NCBI GenBank assembly: GCA_024648745.1
Contig: JAHCVB010000002.1
Coordinates: forward strand, 1 to 44,884
Direction of reading: 5' to 3'
Source: Sodalis sp. Psp
Lineage (GTDB): Bacteria > Pseudomonadota > Gammaproteobacteria > Enterobacterales > Enterobacteriaceae
DNA: 44,884 nt
The position numbers were made by a program, and so were the translations under genes. Positions 19,229 through 29,188 of the stretch are shown here, piece by piece; position 1 is the first letter of the stretch, and each line of letters begins with the position of its first letter. The notes under the pieces were generated by a model. The model searched no databases, was not told the origin of the DNA, and was given only the letters and a program-made list of their open reading frames with translations.

Positions 19229-20536
19229 TTAATCCTCTCGGGAAAAAAGTGCCCCAATAAAATCGTCAGCTTTAAAGGGCCGCAAGTCCTTAATATTTTC
19301 CCCTATGCCAATATAGCGAATCGGGATATCGAAGCGGTCGGCTATAGCTAAAATCACTCCACCCTTGGCAGTGCCGTCCAATTTGGTCAATACGATGCCC
19401 GTCAGTCCCACTGTATCATTGAACAACTTGGACTGACACACGGCATTTTGACCGGTGCTGGCATCGAGGATTAGCATAACTTCATGGGGAGCATTAGCGT
19501 CCAACTTCTTCATTACTCGGACGATTTTTTTCAGCTCTTCCATCAAACATGCTTTATTTTGCAACCGTCCTGCGGTATCTGCTATCAGCATATCAATACC
19601 GCGAGCTTTGGCTGCCTGCATTGCATCGAAAATAACCGATGCGGAATCGGCGCCGGTATGTTGCGCTACAACTGGTACATGGTTACGCTCACCCCACACC
19701 TTCAGTTGTTCTACCGCAGCCGCACGGAAGGTGTCTCCTGCCGCCAACATGACACTTTTTCCTTCAGTCTGGTATTGGCACGCTAGTTTACCGATAGTGG
19801 TAGTTTTACCTACGCCGTTGACGCCAACTATCAGGATGACGAACGGCGTTTCCTTTGTCACCACCAGTGGCCGGTCAACTGTAGCGAGGATGGCAGCCAT
19901 TTCCTCACGCAGTTTACTGTAGAGGACTTCGGCGTCCTTCAAGTGGCGAAGATCGGCATGGGCTATTAACCCATTAATAATTTTGTGTGTGGTCTCGATT
20001 CCTACATCAGCGATGAGTAGCTGCTCTTCCAATTCCCTAAAGAGATCATCATCGATTTTCTTACCATGGAATAACCTGATAAACCCGGCTCCCAGATTCT
20101 GACGGATTTTTACTAGACTATTCTTTAAGTTGGCGAAGAGAACAGCGCGTGCTAGCGCCGGGGATTCTGCAGTAGTCACCGGTGGTGGAGTAATTTTCTG
20201 ATCTGGCGTAATCTCTGCGATCAAGGTCAGATCTGCCCTGGCATTGACGTCCTGCCAGTTTCTCGAAAACGCTGAAGCGTGATCTTTGTCGGTGAATATG
20301 GTGTCATAATCATTTTTAGACAATAAAGAGTCATCAACGCAAGTTGATGGGGAATTCTTCTCGACTGTTTGGGCGGCGCGCTGTGCTTCTTCTTGGACAG
20401 CATCTGCGACCGAAAAAAAAGAAGAGGAGATGCTGCTGGTAGCATTGTTCTGCTCACTTCCCAACTCATTCTCGTTATCGTCCTGACGGTTAAATCCTAA
20501 CCAGGAAAAGAAACCACGTTTTTTGTCTTCCACCAT
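19229..20536 (-). CDS. ftsY: Signal recognition particle receptor FtsY
   Basis: FtsY is the GTPase receptor that docks SRP-ribosome complexes at the inner membrane. From the start at 20536 (MVEDKKRGFFSWLGF, the family N-terminus) it has 435 residues. The acidic A domain is shorter than in E. coli (497 residues in total) and rich in S, D, E and Q. The NG domain is complete: GVNGVGKTTTIGKLA (G1, about 238-252), DTFRAAAVEQL, the DTAGR G3 motif, TKLDG and the C-terminal FKADDFIGALFSRED. Shortening of the A domain is tolerated in other bacteria. ftsE follows as a pseudogene. Confidence 0.96.
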   Translation of the reverse strand: MVEDKKRGFFSWLGFNRQDDNENELGSEQNNATSSISSSFFSVADAVQEEAQRAAQTVEKNSPSTCVDDSLLSKNDYDTIFTDKDHASAFSRNWQDVNARADLTLIAEITPDQKITPPPVTTAESPALARAVLFANLKNSLVKIRQNLGAGFIRLFHGKKIDDDLFRELEEQLLIADVGIETTHKIINGLIAHADLRHLKDAEVLYSKLREEMAAILATVDRPLVVTKETPFVILIVGVNGVGKTTTIGKLACQYQTEGKSVMLAAGDTFRAAAVEQLKVWGERNHVPVVAQHTGADSASVIFDAMQAAKARGIDMLIADTAGRLQNKACLMEELKKIVRVMKKLDANAPHEVMLILDASTGQNAVCQSKLFNDTVGLTGIVLTKLDGTAKGGVILAIADRFDIPIRYIGIGENIKDLRPFKADDFIGALFSRED

Positions 20537-20710
20537 TTGCAACTACACTCCTTACTAAAATTTGGATGGCGAATAATTAATAAAAGTTTACCACTTTGAC
20601 CCTAACGGGCACCATGTGCTACGGTGTGAGTTGATTTTTCACAGGCCAAATTAAAATGCAAGCCGGAATTGTTTAGGTTATAGACTAATATTGACATAAG
20701 TAATGGCTTT

Positions 20711-21331
20711 ATGCGCAACTTGACTCGTAACAAAAGATCTGTGGTATACAAGCAAACCTTTCGTCATGTCGGCCAGATTCGCATTATCGGAGGTCAATGG
20801 CGTGGCCGTAAATTGTCAGTGCCAGACAGCCCGGGGCTACGGCCAACTACTGATCGCATGCGGGAAACTCTATCCAACTGGCTGACGCCAGTGTTACAAG
20901 GCGCGCACTGTTTGGATTGCTTCGCCGGTAGTGGCGCTTTAGGTTTAGAGGCACTGTCGCGCGCCGCCGCCAGAGTTACGCTACTGGAGCAGGATCGTAC
21001 AGTCAGCGCTCAGTTGGCCAAAAATCTGCAGTTGTTATCGGCGTTGCAGGCGCGAGTGGTCACAGCCGACAGCTTGCGTTGGCTGGCACAACCAGGGGAA
21101 AAATTTGATGTGGTGTTTATCGACCCCCCTTTTCGCCAGGACATGATAGATAGCACGATATCTTTACTGGAGCAGCACTGTCGACTGACCGATGAGGCTT
21201 GGATTTACATTGAAGCCGAAATTAAAGGACCTGTCCCCGCCGTGCCTGCTCATTGGCAGCTATACCGGGAAAAAGTCACCAGGAAAGTAGCGTATCGGCT
21301 TTATATCCGTAACGCCCTACCGAAAGAGTAA
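20711..21331 (+). CDS. rsmD: 16S rRNA (guanine966-N2)-methyltransferase RsmD
   Basis: RsmD methylates G966 of 16S rRNA during 30S assembly. The 206-residue product contains RIIGGQWRGRKLSVPD at the start of the domain, PTTDRMRETLSNWL, the SAM motif CLDCFAGSGALGLEALSR and the catalytic DPPF motif in VFIDPPFRQ. It is divergent from ftsY, as in E. coli, and followed by a yhhL relic. The N-terminal 15 residues before QIRIIGG are variable in the family; the ATG at 20711 is the first in frame. Confidence 0.94.
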   Translation: MRNLTRNKRSVVYKQTFRHVGQIRIIGGQWRGRKLSVPDSPGLRPTTDRMRETLSNWLTPVLQGAHCLDCFAGSGALGLEALSRAAARVTLLEQDRTVSAQLAKNLQLLSALQARVVTADSLRWLAQPGEKFDVVFIDPPFRQDMIDSTISLLEQHCRLTDEAWIYIEAEIKGPVPAVPAHWQLYREKVTRKVAYRLYIRNALPKE

Positions 21332-21333
21332 TT

Positions 21334-21465
21334 ATGATATTAATTAACCTAAGTCCTTTCTGATAGTAAGGATAAACTAAAGTCCAGCACCAATTGTCAG
21401 ATCTTGTGTCCTGCCTTAAATCAGAGAATTTTAAGACAGTTATCTGGCAAGAAGAAAATAAGTAG
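21334..21465 (+). pseudogene. yhhL: yhhL (DUF1145) relic
   Basis: Two bases after the rsmD stop, an ATG opens MILINLSPF and then a stop, matching the YhhL start MLINIGRLL. After a large deletion, FKTVIWQEENK and a stop at 21465 match the YhhL end FELLVWQKKFKVKK. yhhL follows rsmD in E. coli. Most of its roughly 90 codons are gone. Confidence 0.55.
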
Positions 21466-21525
21466 ACTTAGTACCTACAAACTCGATAAATGGCAGCTTT
21501 GCCTAGCGCTTTGCTCACTAGTCGC

Positions 21526-21846
21526 TCAGGGTTTCTTGCCGTGCAGATAAGGAAATATTGTCACGTTATTGCCTAGATCGGAGATGCGAGCGCTACCCTT
21601 TTTCGTCACCATATCAATACGGATAACTGCCTGCAGTGGAATGTAACTGCGGCTGACCCCGCTGAATTCTGTCTTCAGTTTTTCTTCAGTAGGATCGACG
21701 ACCAGATTGCTATGGCTGCTAAACACAAAATCACCGATTTCGATAAAGCCGAACATTGGGCTTTGAGTCAGTTCACGCACAAATAACTGATAATTTTTGC
21801 CATTATTAATAAACTGAATGCGATAAATAGGCTGCTCATTGCTCAT
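21526..21846 (-). CDS. DUF1820 family protein, function unknown
   Basis: The 106-residue product reads as a complete DUF1820 protein: PIYRIQFINNGKNYQLFVREL at the start, MFGFIEIGDFVF, then VVDPTEEKLKTEFSGVSRSYIPLQAVIRID, the family core. This small cytoplasmic family is widespread in gammaproteobacteria and has no established role. There is no signal peptide or membrane segment. It lies where E. coli has yhhM on the same strand, but it is not YhhM (DUF2500). Survival amid heavy gene loss suggests it is useful to the cell. Confidence 0.85.
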   Translation of the reverse strand: MSNEQPIYRIQFINNGKNYQLFVRELTQSPMFGFIEIGDFVFSSHSNLVVDPTEEKLKTEFSGVSRSYIPLQAVIRIDMVTKKGSARISDLGNNVTIFPYLHGKKP

Positions 21847-22340
21847 AAGCTAGTTGTCTCCCGCAATGTGCACGCATAATGTGCAAGAAAAGAGGCAATA
21901 ACATAGCATGATGGCCGGCAACGCGCACCTGCCTAAGGGCCTGCATCGTCAAACCCAAGATATTCAATTATCCCTGTTGCTCTGGATAGACGCTATCGTG
22001 GGTAAAACCACTATAAATCACATTCTCTAAAGCAGAAAACGCCAATACTCTATATGTCTTTTCTTAGCAGAGCCTTCTTAAGTGACTATTATAGTGGACA
22101 TCTCTCCTTTAAATGCCGTGGATTAGTGTTAAAAACCTAGCCATTCAACATCACCTTATTTTTATCACTGTATCTTGTATATCCTGCCTGTCAGGTGCCG
22201 GGCTCACATCCCGTTACCGGCTCTTTGAGCCTGGCCTGCTAGTCACTTTGAATCGACGGAGTATTCTAATACTGTTCTCCATAAATAGCTGCGGTATGCT
22301 ATCAATGCGTTTCCCATGTGCGTTCGTGACGCTGTAATTG
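21847..22340. other. Decayed gap between the DUF1820 gene and tusA
   Basis: About 490 bp. yhhN and zntA lie between yhhM and tusA in E. coli, and nothing of either is recognisable. A 74-codon frame on the plus strand (22113-22337) has no family-like features. Confidence 0.4.
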
Positions 22341-22601
22341 TTAAGCTGCGGGAAAAGACCCTTTCTTGCGCAGGAGGTAACGGTAGGGCAGCTGTTTCGT
22401 GGCTTGAGTCAACAGAGTGTGCTGCATAAACTGGCAGAAGCCTGGAATATCACGGATGGTAGCTGGATCGTCGGCGATAATCAGCAGTGTCTGCCCTTCG
22501 GTCATATGGCGCACGGTTTTACGTACCATCATGATGGGTTCTGGGCAATGTAGGCCGCGTGCATCCAAAATTTTATCTGCGGCAGCGAAGGTATTAGACA
22601 T
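22341..22601 (-). CDS. tusA: Sulfur carrier protein TusA
   Basis: TusA takes sulfur from IscS and passes it through TusBCD/TusE to MnmA for 2-thiolation of tRNA wobble uridine. From the ATG at 22601 the product has 86 residues (81 in E. coli). The catalytic cysteine is Cys19 in [16 protein letters not shown], followed by [18 protein letters not shown] and [11 protein letters not shown]. The frame continues to 22631, but the extra residues are not family-like. Confidence 0.94.
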   Translation of the reverse strand: MSNTFAAADKILDARGLHCPEPIMMVRKTVRHMTEGQTLLIIADDPATIRDIPGFCQFMQHTLLTQATKQLPYRYLLRKKGSFPAA

Positions 22602-23948
22602 ATAAAGTGTCCGGTGCTTAATGTACGACATAGGGGCGCTAGTTTACTGCGTAAATAGCGACTGCAAAGTGGGAGCAACAGTAATTACTGCTGCCTCCTC
22701 TGCAGATGTCTGAGCTAAAATAATAAAGCTTTCCGCCAGATGCTCGGAAATTGACATCGTGGCGATTTCGCATTCAGCATACTATTACACGTGACCTGCA
22801 TATCGATTATTTGCGCTCTTGAGAGAATTTATTGACGTTATCACTGTTGAACAAAGTTTACGTACAAAGCAACATACTAGCTGCATTGGCTGCAGGAGCC
22901 TACGTCTTCGTTGATGTCAACCGTATTTTCTCTATAAAAAATAAAATCTGAAGGTACTAGTCATAGTTACGGTGATGTTCGCCTTAGGTTTGGAGGTTTG
23001 ACTATAGCAATGTCACTGACATTATATTTACAAATCTTAATTATTGTCGCATAGAAACTGAACTATTTCAAAAACGAAAGCTGAATGTCCAGGTTATGGA
23101 TTCTAAATAAAGTAATCACTGACTAATTGAATCAACTTTAATAATCTTCTCACTTATAAATTTGACTAAAAAGCACCATGTAAAAGTATTAGGCAACTGT
23201 AAATTAAATATAAAAGTCTAATGATCGGTTCTATTAAACGGCCAACCGGTAGCGTGCAAAAATGATAAAATGACTACTGTGCCAGTTATTTTTTCTCTCT
23301 GAATAACAGTATGTGGTCACACATACCATTTCAAGTGCCAGGTTCACTGAAAGCTATAGCTATCTAGAAGATGATAACGTCTACATTACTTTTAGATTAT
23401 AGAGGAAAACCATGGATATCTATCCACTCCACTCTAGGTGACTTCAGTGGTGCAGCAAACTCAATGTCGTTGAGCTGAATTCGTCATTGCTACAGTGGTA
23501 GCATTTACTTCTGCCGTTTGCTGGGGATCAGCTAAAATTGCACTCCTGAGATACCGTGCAGTACACGATTTACTAGTCATTTTAGTAACAAATTGGCTGA
23601 TAGCTCTAGAGAATCACCTTCGATAAAATCTTACTAGGTGTAGTAAGTACCAGCACAAATTTTTAGAAAAGGGATCTTGCGACAATACGCAGTCGGTTCA
23701 AGATTCAAGCTAATAAAATTACACCATCCACTAATTGACATTAGAATAATGGACTCGACGGCTGAGCGCCATGATAACAAAATGCCAGATTGGGTTAAAA
23801 GAGTATCTTGCTATACTTTCAAGCATATTTAAGAATTGCGTGTTCATAAAAGGCAAGAATGACAAAAAAGTTATATTTTCCTTTTCCCCAGCTCCTCTTG
23901 TCGCAGATAATGTAGTTCGCTCATGTCCAAATAATGGCGCGACTCTCT
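22602..23948. other. Decayed gap between tusA and pitA
   Basis: About 1,350 bp with frequent stops on both strands. E. coli has yhhQ and dcrB after tusA; I could not identify either here. The order tusA...pitA itself skips many E. coli genes. Confidence 0.4.
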
Positions 23949-25502
23949 ATGCTACATTTATTCACCAGCCTAGAATTCCATACTGGTTTAATATTAGTGA
24001 TCTCATTAATTTTTGTTTTAATTTATGAGATCGTCAATGGCTTCCATGATACGGCCAATGCCGTGGCAACTGTCATTTACACCCGAGCCTTGCGGTCGCA
24101 GCTGGCGGTTGCCATGTCTGGAGTGTTCAATTTTCTTGGCGTGATTATGGGTGGCTTGAGTGTGGCCTATTCTATCGTTCATCTATTCCCGACCGATCTG
24201 CTGCTCAACGTCAATTTTTCCCATGGATTAGCGATGATGTTTTCTATGCTGCTAGCGGCGCTTCTATGGAATCTCGGTACCTGGTATTTTGGCTTGCCAG
24301 CCTCTAGTTCACACACGCTTATTGGCGCGATTATTGGAATTGGACTGACCAATGCACTGGTCACTGACAGCTCAGTGATGCAGGCACTGAATATTCCCAA
24401 GCTAATTGAGATTTTTATATCGCTCATCATCTCACCGGTCATAGGGTTAGTGTTGGCAAGTGCGATGGTTTTTCTTCTGCGCCACTACTGGAGCAGAACG
24501 AAAAAACGCCGCCGCATCCATCTGACACCGGTAGAACGGGAGAAAAAAGATGGCAAACGCAAGCCACCGTTCTGGACCAGAATTGCGCTTATCCTTTCCG
24601 CCGCCGGAGTAAATTTTTCCCATGGCGCCAACGACGGTCAGAAAGGGATAGGATTGATTATGCTAGTACTGATAGGCGTTACTCCGACTGGGTTTGTCGT
24701 TAATATGAACGCCAGCGGCTACGATATCAGCCGCACCAGCGATGCTGTTAATCATTTGCAAAAATATTACACCCAGCACCATCACGCATTCATCCACGTT
24801 GTCGGCCATGAACAGGCGGCACTAATTCCGTCAACGCCACATGCCTCTCTCGACGTGCTGCAGGCTAAAGATCAAGTACTGGTAGACCAGGAAGAAGAAG
24901 CACTGACGCAGGTCTTCCATTGCAATGTGCCGCGAGCGTTATTCGCCATCAATCGTGTCTCGCTACTGCTAAGCAACCTGGAAAGTTATAATCAGCTGAA
25001 TTCGGAACAACGCTCTCAAGTGCGCCGTTTGCTGATGTGTATCGCTGACACTGCCGATAAGGTAGCAAAGCTACCGGAAATACCCGCCACGGATAAACGC
25101 TTCTTGGCTGACCTATGCCAAGATTTGCTATACACAGTGGAGTATGCGCCAATGTGGATCATTATTGCCGTGGCACTGGCACTGGCACTGGGTACTATGA
25201 TTGGCTGGCGTCGAGTCGCTACCACTATCGGAGAGAAGATCGGCAAAAAGGGCATGACTTATGCACAGGGGTTATCGGCTCAGATGACCGCAGCTGTATC
25301 CATAGGTGTCGCTAGCTACACCGGCATGCCAGTATCGACCACCCATGTGCTGTCGTCAGCGGTGACCGGAACCATGCTGGTCGATGGTGGTGGTGTGCAA
25401 GGTAAAACGGTGCAAAACATCCTGATAGCCTGGGTACTAACTCTTCCAGTAGCGATAGTGCTGGCTGGCAGCTTGTACTGGCTTTCTCTAAAATTGATAT
25501 AA
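23949..25502 (+). CDS. pitA: Low-affinity phosphate transporter PitA
   Basis: PitA imports phosphate as a metal-phosphate complex with protons. From ATG 23949 ([10 protein letters not shown]) the product has 517 residues. The frame begins 15 bases earlier, but MLHLF matches the family start. The two PiT signature repeats are clear: [19 protein letters not shown] near the N-terminus and [20 protein letters not shown] in mid-protein. [16 protein letters not shown] and [16 protein letters not shown] are the paired loop motifs. A soluble loop at about residues 260-385 separates the membrane halves. It is complete and similar throughout to E. coli PitA. It stands alone, with decayed DNA on both sides. 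Confidence 0.95.
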   Translation: MLHLFTSLEFHTGLILVISLIFVLIYEIVNGFHDTANAVATVIYTRALRSQLAVAMSGVFNFLGVIMGGLSVAYSIVHLFPTDLLLNVNFSHGLAMMFSMLLAALLWNLGTWYFGLPASSSHTLIGAIIGIGLTNALVTDSSVMQALNIPKLIEIFISLIISPVIGLVLASAMVFLLRHYWSRTKKRRRIHLTPVEREKKDGKRKPPFWTRIALILSAAGVNFSHGANDGQKGIGLIMLVLIGVTPTGFVVNMNASGYDISRTSDAVNHLQKYYTQHHHAFIHVVGHEQAALIPSTPHASLDVLQAKDQVLVDQEEEALTQVFHCNVPRALFAINRVSLLLSNLESYNQLNSEQRSQVRRLLMCIADTADKVAKLPEIPATDKRFLADLCQDLLYTVEYAPMWIIIAVALALALGTMIGWRRVATTIGEKIGKKGMTYAQGLSAQMTAAVSIGVASYTGMPVSTTHVLSSAVTGTMLVDGGGVQGKTVQNILIAWVLTLPVAIVLAGSLYWLSLKLI

Positions 25503-26320
25503 AATCTCATTAGGTTATGCGAGTCAAGGTAGTTAGCCGTATCATGACTTTATTTCACAATTGTAGGAGGATAGCTATCTCTTTCGTCAATTGCACAAAT
25601 GACATTTCGCTAATAGTCTGGTTTTTGGATTACAAAACTATCTCGGGCATGCAAAAGTGCATCCTCAATGAGATATTGCGCTGTATTACTAGATGGTGTG
25701 TGATATTATGCGACTATCGTGCTGATCAACGTGATTGACACTAATTATCCTGCTCAGCAATACGTGGCATTAATATCGTTAATGCCGTCTGAGACGGTAC
25801 TTTCCTTGGCCGCATTACACACGAAAAAACTGTGTTGCTTCTTAACCACAGTAGCCTAGATTATCAGGCTAGAATACGGCACGTTGTTCCTTTTGCGGCT
25901 GCTTATTGAGAACGAAAGCGGCATATTCTAGCCGTCCTATCCAACAAATCAAGTTACTGTAGCACTGCTGAATTATGACTGACCTTATAAACAAAGGGAT
26001 ATACAATATCGTTTTTTTCGTTTTGCCGTCGGTTTTACACATTACGCTCTGCGCTCCCTACGTAATCATCCACCCAGGATCCCTTTATTATGTATACAAA
26101 TCTAGATAGAGGCTGTACTGTTTATTATGCTCGTTAAGCAGGGACTCCGGTTAGGCTTTTATTCATACACTGTGCACTATTCCTAACTGTTTTTAACTGC
26201 GTTCAAATGGCCAACCGACGGCCAAATGTAGAAGATGATCACTTTCATCCGGCTATAGGCGGTACTCTCTACCTGTTCTAATTGGTGTTGTGGTGCTTAC
26301 GCGCGGCTTTCACCACAAGC
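25503..26320. other. Decayed gap after pitA
   Basis: About 800 bp without a gene. An imperfect inverted repeat lies at 25867-25876 and 25924-25933 (GGCTAGAATA with its complement, 47-nt loop); it lacks a T tract. The frdA and frdB genes that should precede frdC are not recognisable. Confidence 0.4.
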
Positions 26321-26334
26321 GAGGTATGCTCTAT

Positions 26335-26530
26335 AAGAACTGATGGGATACTGGTTATTACGTGAAATTATTGTGCCGCTGATACTTGCTTTTGGTATTC
26401 TAGTATGTCCTCGCCGCACTGATTTTCTCTAACTCACCATTCACCATACTGTTCGCTTAGCTTGATTGCCGTACTCAACATTATATCGCGTTGACAAAAG
26501 TGAATGTGTGGAAGTGGGAGAATATTGCTG
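26335..26530 (+). pseudogene. frdC: Probable frdC (fumarate reductase membrane subunit) relic
   Basis: The plus strand gives LMGYWLLREIIVPLILAFGILV, which parallels FrdC [24 protein letters not shown]. After a frameshift come FSNSPFTILF and LTKVNVWKWE, which parallel FLQNPVIVII and HTKTWFEL in the same order. Stops and frameshifts rule out function. FrdC anchors fumarate reductase in the membrane for anaerobic respiration. The match is short and was made by eye. Confidence 0.4.
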
Positions 26531-27056
26531 TGTATCTTTTGCCGAGCTGCAGCTGTTTAAGAGGATGAGTAAATCTCGACTGATAGGAAGTGTGCCAGGA
26601 CAGCGACGATATTATAATCCTTAATAATTAGAGGAAATATGGGAGAAATCAGCGTATCAACAATATATCTCCGCTACCATGTTCGCCCTTGACTTGATGT
26701 CATCACTAGATCTTGTGACTGAACGTAGAATAATTTACTTCTACCGGAAGAAGCGACTAGGTAGATGGTTTTGCCGTCTAGCTTATTACGGAGGAATCAT
26801 GTAGTACTAATAATGTTATTATTCTCCGGACAGTTAAGGAGAATGGCAGACTGTCAGTTAGAATCGATTTCTTCATGAAACTAGTCCATTAAGACTGATG
26901 GTAATAAAATGTGTCGAGGGTGCCCAATCTGATAATTAGTAATCATTTTAATTTTACAACATTTTTATTTCTCTACGCCTAAGAAATAAAATACACAATC
27001 AGTAATATAAGATTTAAGAATTCAGATTTAACGGCACAAATAGAGGTTGGTGTGCT
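26531..27056. other. Decayed gap, nothing recognised
   Basis: About 530 bp of AT-rich, stop-rich sequence. frdD might be expected after frdC but was not seen. Confidence 0.4.
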
Positions 27057-27332
27057 TTGAAGGTTCATGCCGCTGGCGTTAACAAGAGATTGCTATGTAT
27101 GGTTAATGCTTTCAGACAGCAAAGGAGTATGATGAACATGACTATGATGGGTCCACAACACAACAAGAGTGCTAGTCAATATTATAAAATTGACCATGCA
27201 CATGCTCTCAAGAGGCAAATGATGTCGGGTCATGATAATCCAAATAATGCTAAGCAAAATTGCTTGCTAAGTTATTGCAACAGCCTCCATGTCAGCAATC
27301 ACGCTAACGTAGTACTGAAGCTAATGTACTAA
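27057..27332 (+). CDS. Small Met/His-rich open frame, unidentified
   Basis: A 91-codon frame opens at a TTG (27057), with internal ATGs at 27069 and 27099. Its middle is unusually rich in Met and His (MMNMTMMGPQHN, DHAHALKRQMMSGHDN), and the end has a Cys-x4-Cys pair (CLLSYC). Such composition is seen in small metal-binding proteins, but there is no signal peptide and I recognise no family. It has no clear ribosome binding site before the TTG. It could equally be a chance frame or a fragment in decaying DNA. Confidence 0.25.
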   Translation: MKVHAAGVNKRLLCMVNAFRQQRSMMNMTMMGPQHNKSASQYYKIDHAHALKRQMMSGHDNPNNAKQNCLLSYCNSLHVSNHANVVLKLMY

Positions 27333-29188
27333 GTCTGATTCAAAGCACGATTAAGGAAATTTGATTGCCGGGACGTGTCGAGCGCATTGACCAATTCCCA
27401 AGAAGATATCACCTGGACCTGACAGTATGACAACTTTCCGTCTTTCACGGCACCTGAATATAGAAATTGTTTATCATTTTAATCTAATCTAGTCTGCCAG
27501 CTACTGTGTGATGATGTTAACTATACCGATCGAGCTGCATGTCAGCAACTATCTGTATTCAGGAACAACTGCCGTTTTACTATCTGCGTCTGTGTTGTAG
27601 GTATCCAGTGGTGCTGTGCTAGACAGTAATGCGTGTATTCCAAGCAATGATCAGTGTGGTATGGGTTCTTAGGAGCTGTAAGATAGATCTATGAGTTACT
27701 GTCCCTATAAGGGACTTTATAGACACTGATACAAAGACACTTCCTAAATTACAACTATCTTGCTTGCCATTTACAGTGTTGTTGGATCGCCTTGATTAAT
27801 TACACCACTCAGTACGATCGTAAAAGTGATGTGGCAACACGACGTGCAAATTACAGGTTCACTATCTGAGAAAAATTCGACCGGCGTCTCTAATCGAGAG
27901 TTGCAGAATCTGTATTGATCGCATTCGTCAGTCTCATTTATTAGCGAGTACAGCGGCAAACACGCGGGATGTTACCCGGGGCTGAGTCCCATGGTACCTG
28001 TATCGTAAGAACGATGCGAGATATCTCGTTCGGTGACAAAAATTAAGACTTGCAGTCTAGCGCTGTATAATGATGACCAACAATTGGCTATTTGATGCTT
28101 TAATTCTGGGTTATCGGTTGGCGAGTATAAAAATTGATAGTATAGACTATATTGCGGTAGATAAATATGAAATAATATCATAATTTACTCTAGTAACGAT
28201 AACCATCTTTTCCGGCTGACAGAGAAACTGTCAACAGTAAGTCCGAGAAATATCTGGATTACGCTCCGATACATCGGTAATATTCAGCTACCTACCAATC
28301 CGGTGCGACCGGTCCGATAGAGCCGAAATCCATAAAAATATGATAAGAATTAGGTAAAGTTATGTAAATTTTCTTTGTCTTCATGCACACTGTGGTTACC
28401 CATAGTGTTAGCCTTCCTACATGAAGGCAGTGTGTCCCTGTAGGATAAAGATTTTCAGTTTAAATTGATTTAGTATGAGTGACATTCTTCAGAGTTTTGC
28501 AGTCACCATTAAAATGGACGAAATTAAATAGAATATGGACGATGAAGAATACATCCCAGCATGATAGCAAAACTAGTTACCCATACAACAAGCTTATCCC
28601 TTCAGCAAATTTGTGGTACACTTGTGTCCTGAGAGTGACCCCTAACGGGATTGCTGACTACAAGTATTCACGCTGGAAATAACTTATAGAGTGATGTTGA
28701 GAGAAAAGAAAATGTGATCAAAAATACACATATGTCACGACCATGCGAAAAACCGTAATTACCACTTCGATAACTATGCTTCATACTAATATCACACATA
28801 AGTTAACCAATAACCTTGCTCCAGACGATTCATCGAAAAATCAGCGCTTATCCCCAATATGGTGGCGCGTTGTAATCTGCACTTTTGCCAACACGTCGTC
28901 CTAAGGAAACAGTGAGGAGTAATATTAAGTATCAATACCTAGTCATAATGACAAACGCATAGATTTGCGAAAACTCTTCTTTCTACCAAAACTCTTCCTT
29001 CGAAACTATTGTCGATGATTTTATCCATTCAAGGATTTGTCTAAACCGGCATACTTTATCGACAACAAGACACATTATTACATGATACTATAATGATAAA
29101 ATGATTGTTTCAGTGAAAAAACTGACCGATAAACCATTAAGTAAATTTTTAGTTTAAAGATATTATTAATGATTAATAGTCATAGACT
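27333..29188. other. Long decayed gap upstream of tamA
   Basis: About 1,850 bp with no intact gene. msrA and ytfL should lie here on the minus strand by E. coli order, but no segment of either was recognised. A plus-strand frame at 28479-28682 ends TCVLRVTPNGIADYKYSRWK, which looks protein-like but is unidentified. A minus frame at 27771-27959 has one CxxC-type pair and is probably chance. Confidence 0.4.

Noticed and set aside
25867-25933. Inverted repeat as the end of a mobile element
   Set aside because: Only 10 bp pair perfectly, the loop is 47 nt, and there is no transposase or target duplication.
27771-27959. Zinc-ribbon (FmdB-like) protein beginning MPLY
   Set aside because: Only one CxxC-type pair is present and the rest does not follow the family.
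28479-28682. 67-codon frame upstream of tamA as a gene
   Set aside because: Its C-terminal half looks protein-like, but it has no ribosome binding site, no family match and lies in stop-rich DNA.
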